Shown here in pieces: positions 23,750 to 36,304 of a DNA stretch of 64,000 nucleotides. The first letter of the stretch is position 1, and each line of letters begins with the position of its first letter. The stretch comes from Blasia pusilla. Its lineage: Eukaryota; Marchantiophyta; Marchantiopsida; Blasiales. The position numbers and the translations under genes were made by a program. Below the pieces are notes generated by a model. The model was given only the letters and a program-made list of their open reading frames with translations, did no database searches and was not told where the DNA came from. Location: positions 5,084,001 to 5,148,000 of the forward strand of contig CM114271.1 in assembly GCA_050084515.1 (NCBI GenBank). Direction: 5' to 3'.

Positions 23750-25270
23750 TGAGGCTCACTACGGTGAGTAACTATTAATTAATTCATTAAGTGTGGCGTA
23801 AAAAGAGGGCCCTCTCCTGTTCACACCACGAATCCACGACGGGGCGCAAAATGATGGGTCATTGCGTTCTACTCAGAGAAGAGTCCAGAATACTAAAAGA
23901 TTAAAGCTAATCAATCATTTAGTTTAGAATTCATAATCATACAAGCTATGATGGGCTAAAGCGTGTTACTTTATGAACTCGTGCACCGTTGCAATCCAAT
24001 GATAGAACAGAGGGCTTCTCATGAGTCCAGTGGAAATCATTAACGGCTAATTAAGTTTTTTAATTCTACCGAGCGGTGGCCTTCAGGTTTTCACTCTTTG
24101 AGTCCCCTCTTTTTAATTTCCTATGGGTTTTCCATCACTCGTTTTTATCGAAGTGCATCTTCACCGAGTGACACTGTGAAGGGAGAGGAGAGGAAAGTTT
24201 GAAAAAAAGGATGTAAGAATCACATAACAAATTATATTGTAAAGTTAATAAATAATGATTAATTCTCGAGTTTATATGATAGGAGAAGATGTTTATTACA
24301 TTTCCTAATCATACGATCTATCCGTGTTACTTTGTATCCTCGTGCACTATTCTCACCAATGATAGAAGATTACTCATCCCATTTAACCCTAAATTAATAA
24401 TTTAACTAACTAACTAACTAGTTAACTCGACGGAGTGAGTAACGAAGTTTACTATGTTTCCTAATCATGCGATCTATCCGTGTTAATTTATCGGTACTCG
24501 TGCACTATTGTTACCAACTCATTACTCATCTATTCCCTCCAAGTCATTGATTGATAGGGGAAGCGCCTCCATGTCCCTTAAACTCCACTTAAAATTGACC
24601 TTGTGAAAAAGACGAAAAGGAGAAGAAAAAGAAAACAAAGATAGGGGAGTTTATGCAAATGAGTGACTAATGATTAATTATAACAGTATATTTGATTTGC
24701 TAATCATATGATTTATCTATCCATTCTTCTCCTTGTGCGCGTGCACTATTCCTTGTAAATCCACTGGTGGAAAGGAAACCACTACCAATTAAATCGTTTT
24801 TTACTGGAGAATCGACCACCAAGAGATGTTGGAGGACATGGAAATATGGGGAAGAAAATTAGGTGAGTAATGATTACTTATCTAATTTCTCGATTATGAA
24901 AAAGATATTTACGGGATTTCCTCGTGATTAGAATTACTCTTTCACTATTCCTTACGAACCCAATGGTCGACGATAGGCCTCGTGTGCCATTTAAACTTAC
25001 TATTTAACTCCGCCGAGTGAAGATGAAAACGGGATTTTGAATGAAAGTATACATAAAGTAGGTGATAATGATTAACTTGAGAATTTCTGTTACGGAAAAC
25101 ATAATTAGGAGATTTCCTAATCAGTCGATCTATCCATTGCTTACCAACCCAATGCTAGAATCGACCTCCATGCCAATTAGATGGAACGAAGAGGAGAAGA
25201 AAGTTGGGGAGGGTAGATTAGTTAGGTGACTAATTGTAGCTTAATTAACTACCCCATTCCTCTGATGGGG
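23750..25270. repeat. Diverged tandem array, units of about 150-370 bp
   Basis: A composite motif recurs at least six times. It consists of GGTGA(G)TAATGATTAA, then a TTTCCTAATCAT-type block followed by GATCTATCC, then CTCGTGCACTATT and an ACCAATG(A)TAG block. The TAATCA-like blocks fall near 23934, 24306, 24462, 24700, 24920 and 25107. Units differ by substitutions and indels, so the array is old. There is no coding potential. Confidence 0.65.
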
Positions 25271-25279
25271 AACTAATGT

Positions 25280-28200
25280 GGAAAATATGTATTTTTTTTT
25301 CATGTTTGACTCGGGCATAAATATGAGTTAGTACAGCCCATTGAAAGTACAAAAGAAGGGGATTCAGAGAGTCATTGCGTGTGAAAAAAGTAAACTTCCA
25401 CTGCATACAAATGTCAAATAATTTTGTTCAGTGAGTAACATGTAAAAATGAGTACCTTATCATTTGTTTGGAAATAGGAAAGAGTTCAGAGGCATTTTTT
25501 AAATGAAGAAAATTTCATCTCTTAAAGCAAGTGTTCACTTACCATAGATGAACCTCCAATATGGATGTTAAAATTAATCCAAATTATTACTACTTACTAA
25601 AAAAATGTTTCAAAACTGAAGAAGATAAGAAATTTGTTGAACTACATAACGTTTCAATCCGAAAGGAAAGAAAAATCCGTTTTAAGCCGGAAGCTATATA
25701 GATAGGTTTGAAAGACGCTTTATGCTATCCTCTCCCAAAAAGGTATTTCTTGTTATGCCACTACTTTAATTTCACCCAGCCATGATCCCATGACCTCCTA
25801 AGTAACAGGAAAATTAGAATGAAAACGACGTGAGTGCTTGTAGCAACGCAGGTAGCGGATAAATCGTACGCCACATAATGCGAAAACAAAATCCACCATA
25901 ACCAACGTAACAAAACGAAAAGATGTCACCCCTTCTTTTGGACGAAAACATCGTACATTAAACGTACCAGTTCAATTACCCCAACCAAATAACTACATTA
26001 GTAGGAATTGTCGATGGATCTTGGACTTGATTTATTCGTGTGTATCACCACTCCACCAAGAGTAATATGTCTGGTTTGGCCAAATGATATTTTAGTAATG
26101 CGTCAGTTTTGGCCAAATGACTTTTTTCAGAAAATGAAAAAGAAAATCTTAGAGAAAGAGGATTAAATGATATAACATTTCGACCCGTAACCCAGATCTT
26201 GCCTCCTACATGAGCGGAACGCCATGTTCAAATGTGAACCTCCAAGGATGGTGGGGCGAGCTACGTGGCAGCACGCAGAAAAGTCCGTTAACTATGTCCA
26301 GACTAGCGATGCTTGAGTCCGAACTGGCGATCGCTAGGTCCAGCTACCTTAGAGTAGGAGGACGGGACCCCGCACGCGGAATGAGGAAGCCAGATTTTCA
26401 GACTCAGATTTAGAGGAAGCCCTACGTGTGGCCGAACCTAGTTGCCCGCCTTTCAATAACTACAACGGAATTCCGCGCCTTCGCGGGGCTGTAGTTGTAT
26501 TTATCCTGCGGGAACACATGATGAGTGGTAACGGATTCGTTAAAATTACGGGTACCGGTCAACTGAATCGTGTGGAACGGGAGAAGCAGCGATTTGCTCG
26601 TGGAAAATGGGGGCCGAGGAAGCGAAGGCGAAGAGGATGGGGGGAGGGTCGTGGGGTGTTGGTGTTTTCGAGACGATTTGCGCGGGGAAAGGACGATGAT
26701 GATTGAGGAATTTGATGGGGGGTAGGTAGGACGCGAAAAAGGAAGTCGGGAGGAAAGAAGCAGATAACTACTGTTCAGCAGGTGTCGTAGAGGTTTTCGT
26801 TATTCGAGACGATGTGGAGTAAGTAAGAGGAGTCGACTGTCTTGTACAGCAAGATCCGTGCGAAGAGACTGCGTTGCAGTCGGGGACTCTGGGAGGGAAC
26901 GAATAGGCGTTTGAATTATTGGAATGTTTAGAATGCGAGAAGAGGAGACCCCGCGAAGAACGGTGAGAAGAGAAGCGAAGAGAAGAGAAGAGAAGAGAGT
27001 AACGAGCGCCCCTGAGATTGGGAATCTGGGAGGTGCTAGCGTAATCTACCGCAGTTGGAGTGGGATGACTGCCGAGCCGCAGGGTAGAGAGAGACTGTTG
27101 TAGGATCACCAGGCCATTGAGAGCCGCTTGGAACTCAATATCTGCGACCGCGTTGGCCTGGCGAGCGAACAAGAGCTGGATTAATGGCTAGGTAGGTAGG
27201 CAGTTGCGGAGAGAGGCACAGCACGAACGACATTGAACATAACTATTGTCGTAAGCGGTGATGTGAGCATTCCAGCGGATAAGCCGCTTGTGATGGCGAC
27301 CATCGGCTGCGTCGACCTATGTCCTTGTTCTCGTAGTTGTCACGTTCATGACCAGACTTACGAGGCGCTGCCGTCGTGATCTTAGATGTTTTGCCTCGGG
27401 CTTGACACACACATCATAGTAAGATGAGATCTTTTTCTTCTTGCCTTCATCCGTTCTAGCTAGCGAGAGAGAGAAAGAGAGAGTTGAACATTCGAGTTCT
27501 TGAGGCGTCTTACCATTTAAAAATCGAGAGAGATACAGAGAAGTGGGGCGGCTGAAAAGGCTTTCGGAGAACCTTTAATAGGTTTGTTGATCATCGAATG
27601 AGGAAGTAGAGGATCCGGCGGAAGTTACCAGAGTAATTGTCTATCATTTCCCCACAGAAGTTGGGAATTGCGAGATCCACAGCAGATTCGTGCAAGTTCA
27701 AGCTGGCCTGGTCCAATGCTAGCGTGCCTGGTTTGCAAACAGTCAGGGAACGATGTGGGGGACGTTCCACACGATAGCGCAGCAAAAGGCATCACCTCCA
27801 AACACGGCATCAGGCTCTTCACTTTTCAGGTTTGTTCGTAGTGCACATGGAGAATTGAAGTTAAGAAGAATCAGAAGACTATCCGACACATTCAATACTA
27901 TGAGTAGTGGAAACCGGGTGTCAAATTTACGGAGACAGGAATATGTTCGAAAGGTCATGTCAGACAATTGGAGGGCCGCCATGGAGAAAGCTTAGCTGGT
28001 GGTCCGTCAATCACCGATGTATAGCCACTTGAGCCATTTGTTTATCTGCAAGATTTTTGTCTTTTCCTAAATTTGTCCACTTGGCCGAAGGGAATACATT
28101 TGAATTCTGTCTGAAGTTATATTTTGACATTCGTCAGTTTGAATATCCAAGCCAGTCGTGGAGTATCAGATTCCTCAAAGCAAGTTTGTACAGATACCGT

Positions 28201-28290
28201 CTTCTTCAAACGATTGAAATACGTGAGCTTGCAGAACAGAGTCGTGCGAACGCCGTCTCTCTACTTCTTCCTCACAGCTAGCTCTGTACT
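25280..28290. other. GC-richer upstream region of the BRX gene
   Basis: Composition shifts from AT-rich to balanced at about 26.2 kb, marking a low-copy island. GAGA-rich stretches lie at about 26960-26995 and 27465-27485. Open frames (for example 26428-26706 and 27753-27995 on plus, 26768-27172 on minus) show no recognisable domain. This probably holds the promoter and 5' leader, and possibly an unrecognised upstream exon, of the gene at 28346. Confidence 0.4.
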
Positions 28291-28293
28291 GAT

Positions 28294-28343
<50 letters not shown>

Positions 28344-28345
28344 GA
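28294..28345 (+). repeat. (GA)n microsatellite in the putative 5' leader
   Basis: About 50 bp of nearly pure GA dinucleotide lies immediately before the proposed BRX start codon at 28346. GAGA tracts are common in plant 5' untranslated regions and promoters, where they can bind BBR/BPC factors. That role here is inferred. Confidence 0.7.
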
Positions 28346-31075
28346 ATGGTCCAGAGGTTAGAACCCGAGTCCAACTGGGAACCAACATGCTATTCCTTTT
28401 GTGCTTTGGGACAATTCGAGAAGCAGGTAGGATGTTCTGTGGACTTTAGGAAGGCCTTCGCGACTTGTAGCCTTCGAAAATCCGAGTTTACATCGCCTGT
28501 CCATTCACCTTGATACATCATGTTGATCGATTGTCGATTTCCAGTGGAGTTTGTTTCTCATTTTATCAGTTTTTTTAATTCACATCATGGAGCTCTTTTC
28601 GTGTTAGAAGAAGTCTAAAGCCTTGCCCTGGCATGGCCATCGAGTTGGGTGAGCTAGAATTTTCGTCAGACCTAAATTGAGTTTGTCTTGTTGGATGCTC
28701 TGCGGATTAGTGCTCTCAGCTTGTGACTCCCTGTGCTCATTAATTGCCAATTTTGTTATCGCAGCTCAAGCAGATGGCCTCCAGATTCTCTGCAGGGGCT
28801 TTGTACAGACACTGTCGACCGGCTTGCACGCAAGTGTCGAGGCATGATTTGCCTAATGGCAATCCCGTCGTGCATCCTTCTTGCGATGAAAATCAAAGTC
28901 CACAATTCTCGTTGAAGAGCTACAAGATGGACGCCCATAGTCCCGTTCGTTATAACCCAGGAGCAACGCCTGAGAATAACGCGGCTTACAAGCGTGCGCC
29001 GTTGAGAAATGTTAGAATCCTGCAGCGGAATCTCTCGGATACGGCTTTGAGCGATGATGGATCGATGCGTGGAACAGCAAGTCCTGTTATCAAGGCGGTG
29101 GACAGTGAGTGGGTTGCACAAGTTGAACCAGGAGTTTACATCACATTTGTTTCATCTTCGGACGGATTTAACGACCTGAAGAGGATCAAGTTCAGGTCAG
29201 CTCCTTACCTCGACCTGTCTAATCGCCTTGATAGATGTGAATCCTCTGTTAGAATCCCTTTCACCACGATTGGCTGGAAAACTCTTGCGTCTAAACACTT
29301 CTATGTACAGACATTTTTCAACCAATTCCTGTAAGCTTTTTCCAACTGAGGAAGTTCTAATATTTTAGCCCCACGGTATAGAAGCCGTATTAAATTAGCA
29401 TGAGTGGGTCGCATTAGAGTGTTTATGGTCAGTAGTTGTTTTTATGAACAAGGTGACGTTTCGAGGATCGGCGAAGAGTATATTCCATGTTTTTTCATAT
29501 CAGTCTTCTGCGTGTGATTGTGCAGCCGCAATATCTTCAGCAAACAACAAGCTGAAGGCTGGTGGACTCAAAACTGTACGTTGGTACGGGAGTTATACAA
29601 CGTTCGTCCGCCGTCCTCGACCGCCGACGAAGATGTAAGTGGCCTCTTCGTTCTGCGCTCTTACCTCACACGGCAGCCTGCTGCTCGAGGTTATGTACCT
29701 CGCAAGTATCATATGGACTTGTCATGCCTAGTCTTTCTTGAAGGGTTACATCTTGTACCTTCTTGAACTCCGAGGTGACTCAGCTGATTTCGTTCTGAGA
29801 AAGGAACCGACAATGTTCTTTTATTGGAATTTTGCACGTCCCTTCTACTCTCACTCTCAATGGATTTCGGCAAGCTTCGAAATTCTGGCCACTCGCATTC
29901 CTGCAAGTCGACATTTTGAGTGCTTCCACCGGTGCACTTTGACTCCTTGGTGAAGTTCACTTAGGAGGCAAAGTGTTGGATCGCCGATAACGTGCGATTC
30001 AACACGATATTGAATCATTGGAAAGTGTCTCTTTGTTACTACTGACTCGTGTAAGTATGAAAATTTGGGTTCGTCTGATTACGAAGTCGCTCCTACATGC
30101 CGAGATGCAGTTTGCTCCCCACTTAAAAATTTCTTACGTTTTCATGCTGGAGCACTAACATAGACGATGCCGTTATGATGAGTCGAAGCGTGAGAATCTA
30201 CGTTGGAGTCAGCATTCTGACATCTTGAATTTTCAATGGAGCAGCGTTTTTCCTCTGGTTACGCTACTCCAGATGCCTACAGCACAAGAAGTCCTTGCCA
30301 ATCGCTGAATGGAGACTATTCACTCACTAGGAAGAAGTCTACGGCGGATACGCGGAGCAACGGTTCCCAAAGAAGTGACTATGGAAATAGCGAGTGGGTT
30401 GAACAAGATGAGCCCGGGGTGTATCTTACCATCATATATGTTCCAGGCGTTGGCAAACAGCTCAGACGAGTGCGATTCAGGTTATTCCTCCCCTCATCTC
30501 TCACGTAAACTGATAGTCTTTACCTGCCCAACCTTTCCCTCTGCACATGTTATCATTGATTGTGTTAAAGGGACCATCCCTCAGTCAACGGAGGATGATT
30601 TCCTTAGGCAATTTACCTTGGAGCTAGAAGGAATATTCACGTCTCCTTAGTCCGATATCACTCATTGAACAGGTCTTTACAGAGGTCCACGAGTGGTCGA
30701 ATAGCGGGGTACAATTATTCCAAATCATTGCTGAAGCTTATGTGGTATTGTTCTGATCCCATCTTTGTATCGTGGGTGATACAGCCGAGAGAAATATTCT
30801 GAGTCAGAAGCGACGGCATGGTGGGGGCAAAACCGCCAAAGGGTATACTCACAATATATCGGTAAAATGTCAGCGTTTCAGGGCAAATAGAACCGTTCTC
30901 ACTTGACAATTTGTCCAGGTATTGAGCATCATCTTGAATCGATTTTTTGCCAGTATTTTACTGCTCTTGGCAGTGGGCCTCGATTTTGCGGTTGTGGACA
31001 TGAAATGTTCATCTCCCCAGGAATGCAGATGTTCCTAAAGAAGCAAAACAATGGGTCCAGACTCAATACGGATGA
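28346..31075 (+). CDS. BREVIS RADIX (BRX)-family protein, five-exon model
   Basis: Proposed exons are 28346-28426, 28765-29195, 29526-29634, 30245-30480 and 31021-31075. Introns are GT-AG, phases are consistent, and the total is 303 codons (Arabidopsis BRX is about 344). Exon 2 opens with the BRX N-terminal motif LKQMASRFSAGALYRHCRP. The first BRX domain spans exons 2-3 (SEWVAQVEPGVYITF, LKRIKFSRN, QAEGWWTQN, VRELYNV). The second begins in exon 4 (SEWVEQDEPGVYLT, LRRVRF). Both domains are split by a phase-2 intron at the same point. In exon 5 the second domain ends EAKQWVQTQYG then stop, about eight residues short of the usual WWxxNRxRI core. BRX proteins are plasma-membrane/nuclear regulators of root and vascular growth. 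Exon 1 is the least certain part: it lacks the usual CIAC-type start. Confidence 0.75.
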
Positions 31076-33220
31076 TCTTCACCTTGCAACGCGGCTGTAC
31101 TATATTTATTTGAAGTCTATACAATTCTCGAGATACTTGAATTTCTGCAAAGTTCTCCGAGGTCGCCAGCGAATGGTGACACTACTGAAAATCTGCTTGG
31201 CTTTAGAAGAAGAGGATGTGGAGATGAGAGTGGTACTTCCACCGAAGAATCGAGCCAGTAATGAATGCTTGTCCTGTTCAAGCAGTGGATAAGAGTGCTT
31301 GACTCTCAGGTTATGTTCCGGGGGGAGTCTGGACTCAGTCGTTACCACAGGCCAGTGTGGTCGTTGGACGACACAATATGAACGCGACTTAGCAAGTGCC
31401 GTCACTACTTATACATATCAGAAACATCGGATCGGGAGTTCTCGTGTAGCTGCGAATGCAATTATCCGACAGATGAGAGTCCAGTGGCCTTTTAATGACC
31501 CTCCTATGGTCTGAAAGAGTGAGAGTCGTCCTAGGCCAGTACAGATGTTGAAGGCTATCTGGAGAACATCAGCTCTTGTGAGTGTGACAACTGTTATACC
31601 CCCGACTTAAGAGTGCACTTCAGGAGACTTAGTCAAGACACAGCTTTGTAACTGCGTCTGGGTGTATGGAACTTCACGGCAGCTAGTATTCTTTAGAAAG
31701 AATACAGAGGGTTGTAACAGCTTTAAGTTAGATAATGCACTTAGTCTGTAGTTTTGGTGATGGCGTGACAATCCAAGTCGTTCCATCACTATGTGCCTGT
31801 GACATGGCAGATTCTGGTCATTCTAACCGAGTCAAACTTCGCTGATGGTGTAGCCACAAATTATGCAACCCTGGTAATGTGAGATGAGCTCCTTGCTCGT
31901 TATCTACCAGTGAAGTTGCCCCAGATTCTTCGTAACCTTAATTGAGATAGTTGAACTGTAGTTTTCATTCACTGAGTCTTTGTGCATCCCCGGAGGTGCG
32001 ATAGGAGCATGATATATTACTTCTTCGCTTTCTACCTGTGGGACTGCAAGACTCTGTTTAGAAATTTTCTCGCTAGATCGACAAAATCTCCTGTAGAATT
32101 CGGTTCTCTCTAGAGGCTACATGCTCTTGTCAGGTAGGAACTTCACTTGGTTAGGTTGAGAGCACCATCTACCTGAAAATGAGTGAGGACAAAATGTGGG
32201 ATCTCGGTTCATATATTCACAAAATTTATGAAGTGATTGCCAAGATTCCCTTATCAGTAACTGAGGGCTGTAGGGAGGTAGACAGATTCATCTTTGCTGG
32301 TTCTCATTATGATCTAAGGTGAAAAAGTTGATGTTTTCAGATTTATCTGAGCAAGGATCTCATCAGTACGGTTTTGCTTGATTGAATTACCACGTAAAGC
32401 TCTTCTTTGCAGTGTTTTGTCTGTATGGAGTCTTCAATGTGGCAGTGATTTAGGAATCTCACTAAGGATTTCCATGGGTAGACATTTACTGCCCATGTAA
32501 TGCACTACACTAGTTCTTTCATGTTTCCTCTGCAGAGGCATTCAGTTTGTCGCAAGTTCTTACCTTTTCCTCTACCCTATGGCACTTCCGGGTAGTAGCC
32601 GATTTCAGATCTGTTGAAGAATGTCGAGCGTGATCAATTGCAGGATTTTTCTGGACCAAAGCAGCATTTCCGTGTGCTTACTGTGCATGCTTCTCGCGGA
32701 AGGTTGTTGTGGGACAACCAATAAAACCGCCTTTGGTGGTCAGGCTAAATTTTTTGAAGGCTGTGTTAACAAGTGCATCTGTTTGCTGTGACATTCCTCC
32801 TCTTCGTAGCCGCCCCAGACTTGAGGCAGTCGTGAACTCTTTCAAAAGGACTCGGTGTTTACCGAATTGGGTTCTCCTTGCTCGTGGACACTTGCAACCG
32901 GGACCTCAGATTGACTTTGGGCGAGACAACTGGAATGAATGTTCACCACGGCTCTACCAAAAGTTCCGAAGAGACGGTTTCCACTCAAATCATGCTAGAG
33001 GAGTTGCCCAGTTACTTGCAGCCCAATGGATTTCGGACGTTTGTTGCAAAATTCGAGAGCGGATACATCACGGATACTTCCATCCACCTGATCTCAGAAA
33101 ACATGTATCTGTCTACACCATGTGTACGCAAACGCGCAGGTGATAACATTTGACCTTCCGTGGTCTGGGTTTAGCTCGTTTCCTCGTCCTTCAATCCATA
33201 ATAGTTGTCTACCACAAAGT
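31076..33220. other. Region downstream of the BRX gene
   Basis: This probably includes the BRX 3' untranslated region. Short frames are present, for example 30903-31292 and 32709-33153 on plus. An alternative frame at about 31126-31255 is Ser/Gly/Glu-rich, like BRX linkers, but has no BRX domain. None can be assigned to a family, so no further gene is called. Confidence 0.35.
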
Positions 33221-33224
33221 CGTC

Positions 33225-33580
33225 CTTCATTCACTCATTGGGGTCAATTTCTTTCGCTGCTGGTCATAAAATAACTGTTTCCTGAGACATACGCGGAAAC
33301 TGGGATGAAACACAAAACTGATCTGATCCTTCTTTTATTCACTCACGAATACCATGTGTCTCTGCTGCAGGTCATGAGGGAACCGAAACGACGAGAAACA
33401 AGGAAGATACGATGAAAACTCACGCATTCTGTATCTTCTTTAATACGCTCACGAATCCCGTGCCTTTCTGCTGCAGGTCATAATGAAACTGTCACGACGA
33501 GAAACCAGGGAAATACGATTTGAAACGACTTTTTGCGTACCACTGATCCTTCTTTTATCTACACTTTCTGCTGCAGTCGT
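33225..33580 (+). repeat. About 100-bp degenerate tandem repeat, roughly 3.5 units
   Basis: Units share GATCCTTCTTTTATTCACTC, CTGCTGCAGGTCAT and ACGACGAGAAAC(C/A)A(A/G)GGAA blocks. They recur near 33225, 33325, 33425 and 33545, the last incomplete. Each CTGCTGCAG/GT resembles a splice acceptor, but no coding exon is apparent. Confidence 0.6.
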
Positions 33581-33840
33581 ACCGTAATGTGGCAGTTGTC
33601 CCGTCAACCTTATTCGATACCGCCCTCGACGGTGCAGATTGTGCTTCTGGATGGAGTGGTTGCACGCGCAGATGGCAGGCGCGCTTGCGTTTGCTTCGAA
33701 TTTTACGACAAGCTCCATCCCCATTCAAATCAGCAGAATACACTGAATGCCTGCAATTGGAACCTCATGGAAAATTGTCTTGCTGCTTGTTTGCCGTCCG
33801 GGACTCTGATGGATGGAAGGGACTACACGGACTGATGTAA
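33533..33840 (+). other. Unassigned overlapping open frames
   Basis: Two overlapping plus frames of 100 and 83 codons end at 33835 and 33840. Neither shows a known domain. Composition here is more gene-like than in the AT-rich DNA that follows, so an exon of an unrecognised gene is possible. Confidence 0.2.
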
Positions 33841-33844
33841 CTTG

Positions 33845-35560
33845 TGCCTTATGCAATGGTAAAGGGAAGAAAAGGGTATTAATATGCGGAGATTGCCATC
33901 TTCGATTTCCAAAGTCACCGTTGCCTACCTATCTTCTTGAAGATATAGTGTATAGATAAGATACAAATGCAAGTTACACGAGCACATTATCTTCGTTTAT
34001 ACTAGTGAAATGGACTGCAAAGTACTTGTAATGAACATTGTGAATGACACATTTAAAATTGGCTAAGAGTTTAAAACATGAGAAGGTGCATTATGGATTG
34101 AATTAATGTGTTGTAAGTGTGAGCAAAAGGATCATTAGTTGAATAAATCATACATATATCAACAATGTATACCTTTGAATTGTTGTACGCAGGTGGCAAG
34201 CATGGATTTGAGTAAAAATATTCTCACTATGAAAGTAATAGGTGGTAAATAGCAAAAAGAAAAATTGCATATGAGTGAGATTGGAAATGATTTTATGTGT
34301 ACATGTGCAGTGCAAAAAGTAAGTTGGATAAGGTAAAGAGCAACATGAAATTTTATGACGGAGTTTGAAATGAAACATTCAATGTAAATAAATCAAAGAA
34401 AATAAAAGTGGGTGGTGATCACAATGATTGTAAAAGTATGCTCACAAAGACACTTTTGCACCCAAGTTTGAGTGTTGTTGGTAGAGACCTTATGAAAATA
34501 TGCCCAAAAAAATCCTGGGAGAAACAAAAATTGCTAGAAGTTATAGGAAGACAACTTGAAAATCTTCAAGTGTACGTGAAGTAGGTAAAGAGAGCATTAT
34601 ATGACCCTTTCCTAATCAAATACATTAGATGTTACTCCATCTTCTATGGTAATCACTTCACCCTCTACAGTCACGAAACATGGATTGAATCAAATCTAAC
34701 TGAAGTGACAACTTTTGGACTATTTTCTAGTAGAGGATGTATGTGCTTTTCAAAATAAAAAATCTGATCTCTTACCTGTTTTAATTGCTTCTTAATTCAC
34801 TCAACTCGGAATACTAATCCTGGTTATCCTCTAGTGCAAAATTAACTTCTGTAAAGCTTGGAACAATTAAACAAGAATTGGTTAGATGTTTAAAGTTTGA
34901 TTTGAAACAAGACTGTAAAGACAGTAGAACATACATCATGAATTGCATGAAAAAGTATGCAATACAATGGTAAACACATTGGATTCTTGTGTTTCATTGA
35001 GTGGATATATCAAACACTAAATTATGAAATGCAATAAGAAAGAGAATTTAAGAAAAAATGAATATATAATTTAGTATGTGGAAAAGGTAAACTTAAAATA
35101 TTTGATAAAATATTGAATGATGTGCACAGAGGTATAAATGAGTGAAAATTATACACTTGTATTAAGTATATGTATTGTAGTATGAGAGTTCGAAAAAATA
35201 ATAGATATATATATATATAAGAATATATGCCTAAGAAAGCATATATGAACTGAAAAACCATCATAGTCATGTCTATAACTAAAAGGAATGCTTTGAAAAT
35301 CTATGGAAAGCATATGGGAATATAAAAAGTGTCCAAAAGAGAGCCAAAAGTGGGAAGTAACGTTGTGAAAATGTTGAAGGCATATGCCAAAAGGAAGAGC
35401 ATCATGGTGACGTCCACAACTGCACAAAAACCATGTGATGATCAAGAACATACAACAATATCAAAACTCAACATGGAGAGCATGGAAAAAATTGAACATA
35501 TTTAAAATGGAATAGCTAATGACATAATATCTATACTTGGATTTGGAAAGAGTCCTAAAT
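33845..35560. other. AT-rich intergenic DNA
   Basis: Nothing recognised. The GC-richer island ends here. Confidence 0.5.
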
Positions 35561-35563
35561 GAA

Positions 35564-35755
35564 CTAGGCACACTTTCGTTTGTTTGGTGACCCGATAAGA
35601 AGGTTTGGCTCAAAGCTATCCTTTGGGACAATGGGTATGGCTAGAACTTCTTCTAGGCTTTGTGAAGTTTGAGGGAAGGAAGAGGTAGTAGCATGTGTAT
35701 TGCCATTTCTAGGAGTTGATGAGACAACGATAACATCCTCAAAATCAAGAAACAA
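35564..35755 (-). other. 63-codon open frame beside the gypsy insertion
   Basis: A minus-strand frame with Ser/Thr-rich composition and no known domain. It lies directly left of the large gypsy element. A second minus-strand frame at about 46217-46500 lies directly right of it. They may be two pieces of one pre-insertion locus, but I could not show a continuous frame. Confidence 0.2.
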
Positions 35756-35788
35756 GGAGGTTATTGGTGATTTTCTAGGTCAATAGGA

Positions 35789-36304
35789 TGTCACGTCTTT
35801 TAGGATAGATCGGTGAGATCTAGTAGAGCGCCTTCGTGAGTAGTGGAGGACAGGCTTAGTAGGTCGAGGATGACCTGATGAGGCCCCGAGAAACCTGAGA
35901 GAGCAGGTTTTCCCTTCGATTCGGCTCATTTGGAGCCATGTTGAAGAACTTACTATTTTAGATAAGTACCATTTTGAGTATATGATCGAATTATTATTTT
36001 TGGTAAGTGGCCCTTGACCTCCTACATCAGGTCAAGAGCCAAGGTATGACTTGGGAGAATAGGTTACCATGGAGAGAGCTTAGAGAGGGGAGGGGTATAC
36101 CTCAAGGAAAGAGAGTTTGAGAGCTCATTCTTTCTTTGTTGAACCTCTTGGCATGAGGCGTCGGAGATATGGTCTTGCTTGCCTTGTGTGTGTAACCAAA
36201 GCCTCTCATTAGGAGAGTGGGTTTGGTTTGACATTGAGAGAGACATGTGAGAGTGCACACATGTGAGAACTATGGTGTTGTGAGAGAGATTGGATCTTAC
36301 GTTA
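35789..36304 (+). repeat. Terminal block A1 of the gypsy element
   Basis: About 516 bp, matching block A2 at 45571-46089 almost along its whole length (TGTCAC...TTTTAGGATAGATCGG through GATTGGATCTTAC). It passes straight into the leader without block B, unlike the 3' end. The same A-to-leader junction occurs in the copy at 61779 and, degraded, in the one at 48781, so it is a family trait rather than a single truncation. Confidence 0.85.

Noticed and set aside
26768-27172. 134-codon minus-strand frame in the GC-richer island
   Set aside because: No recognisable domain, Ser-rich from a GAGA tract on the other strand, and antisense to the likely BRX upstream region. Length alone is not convincing.
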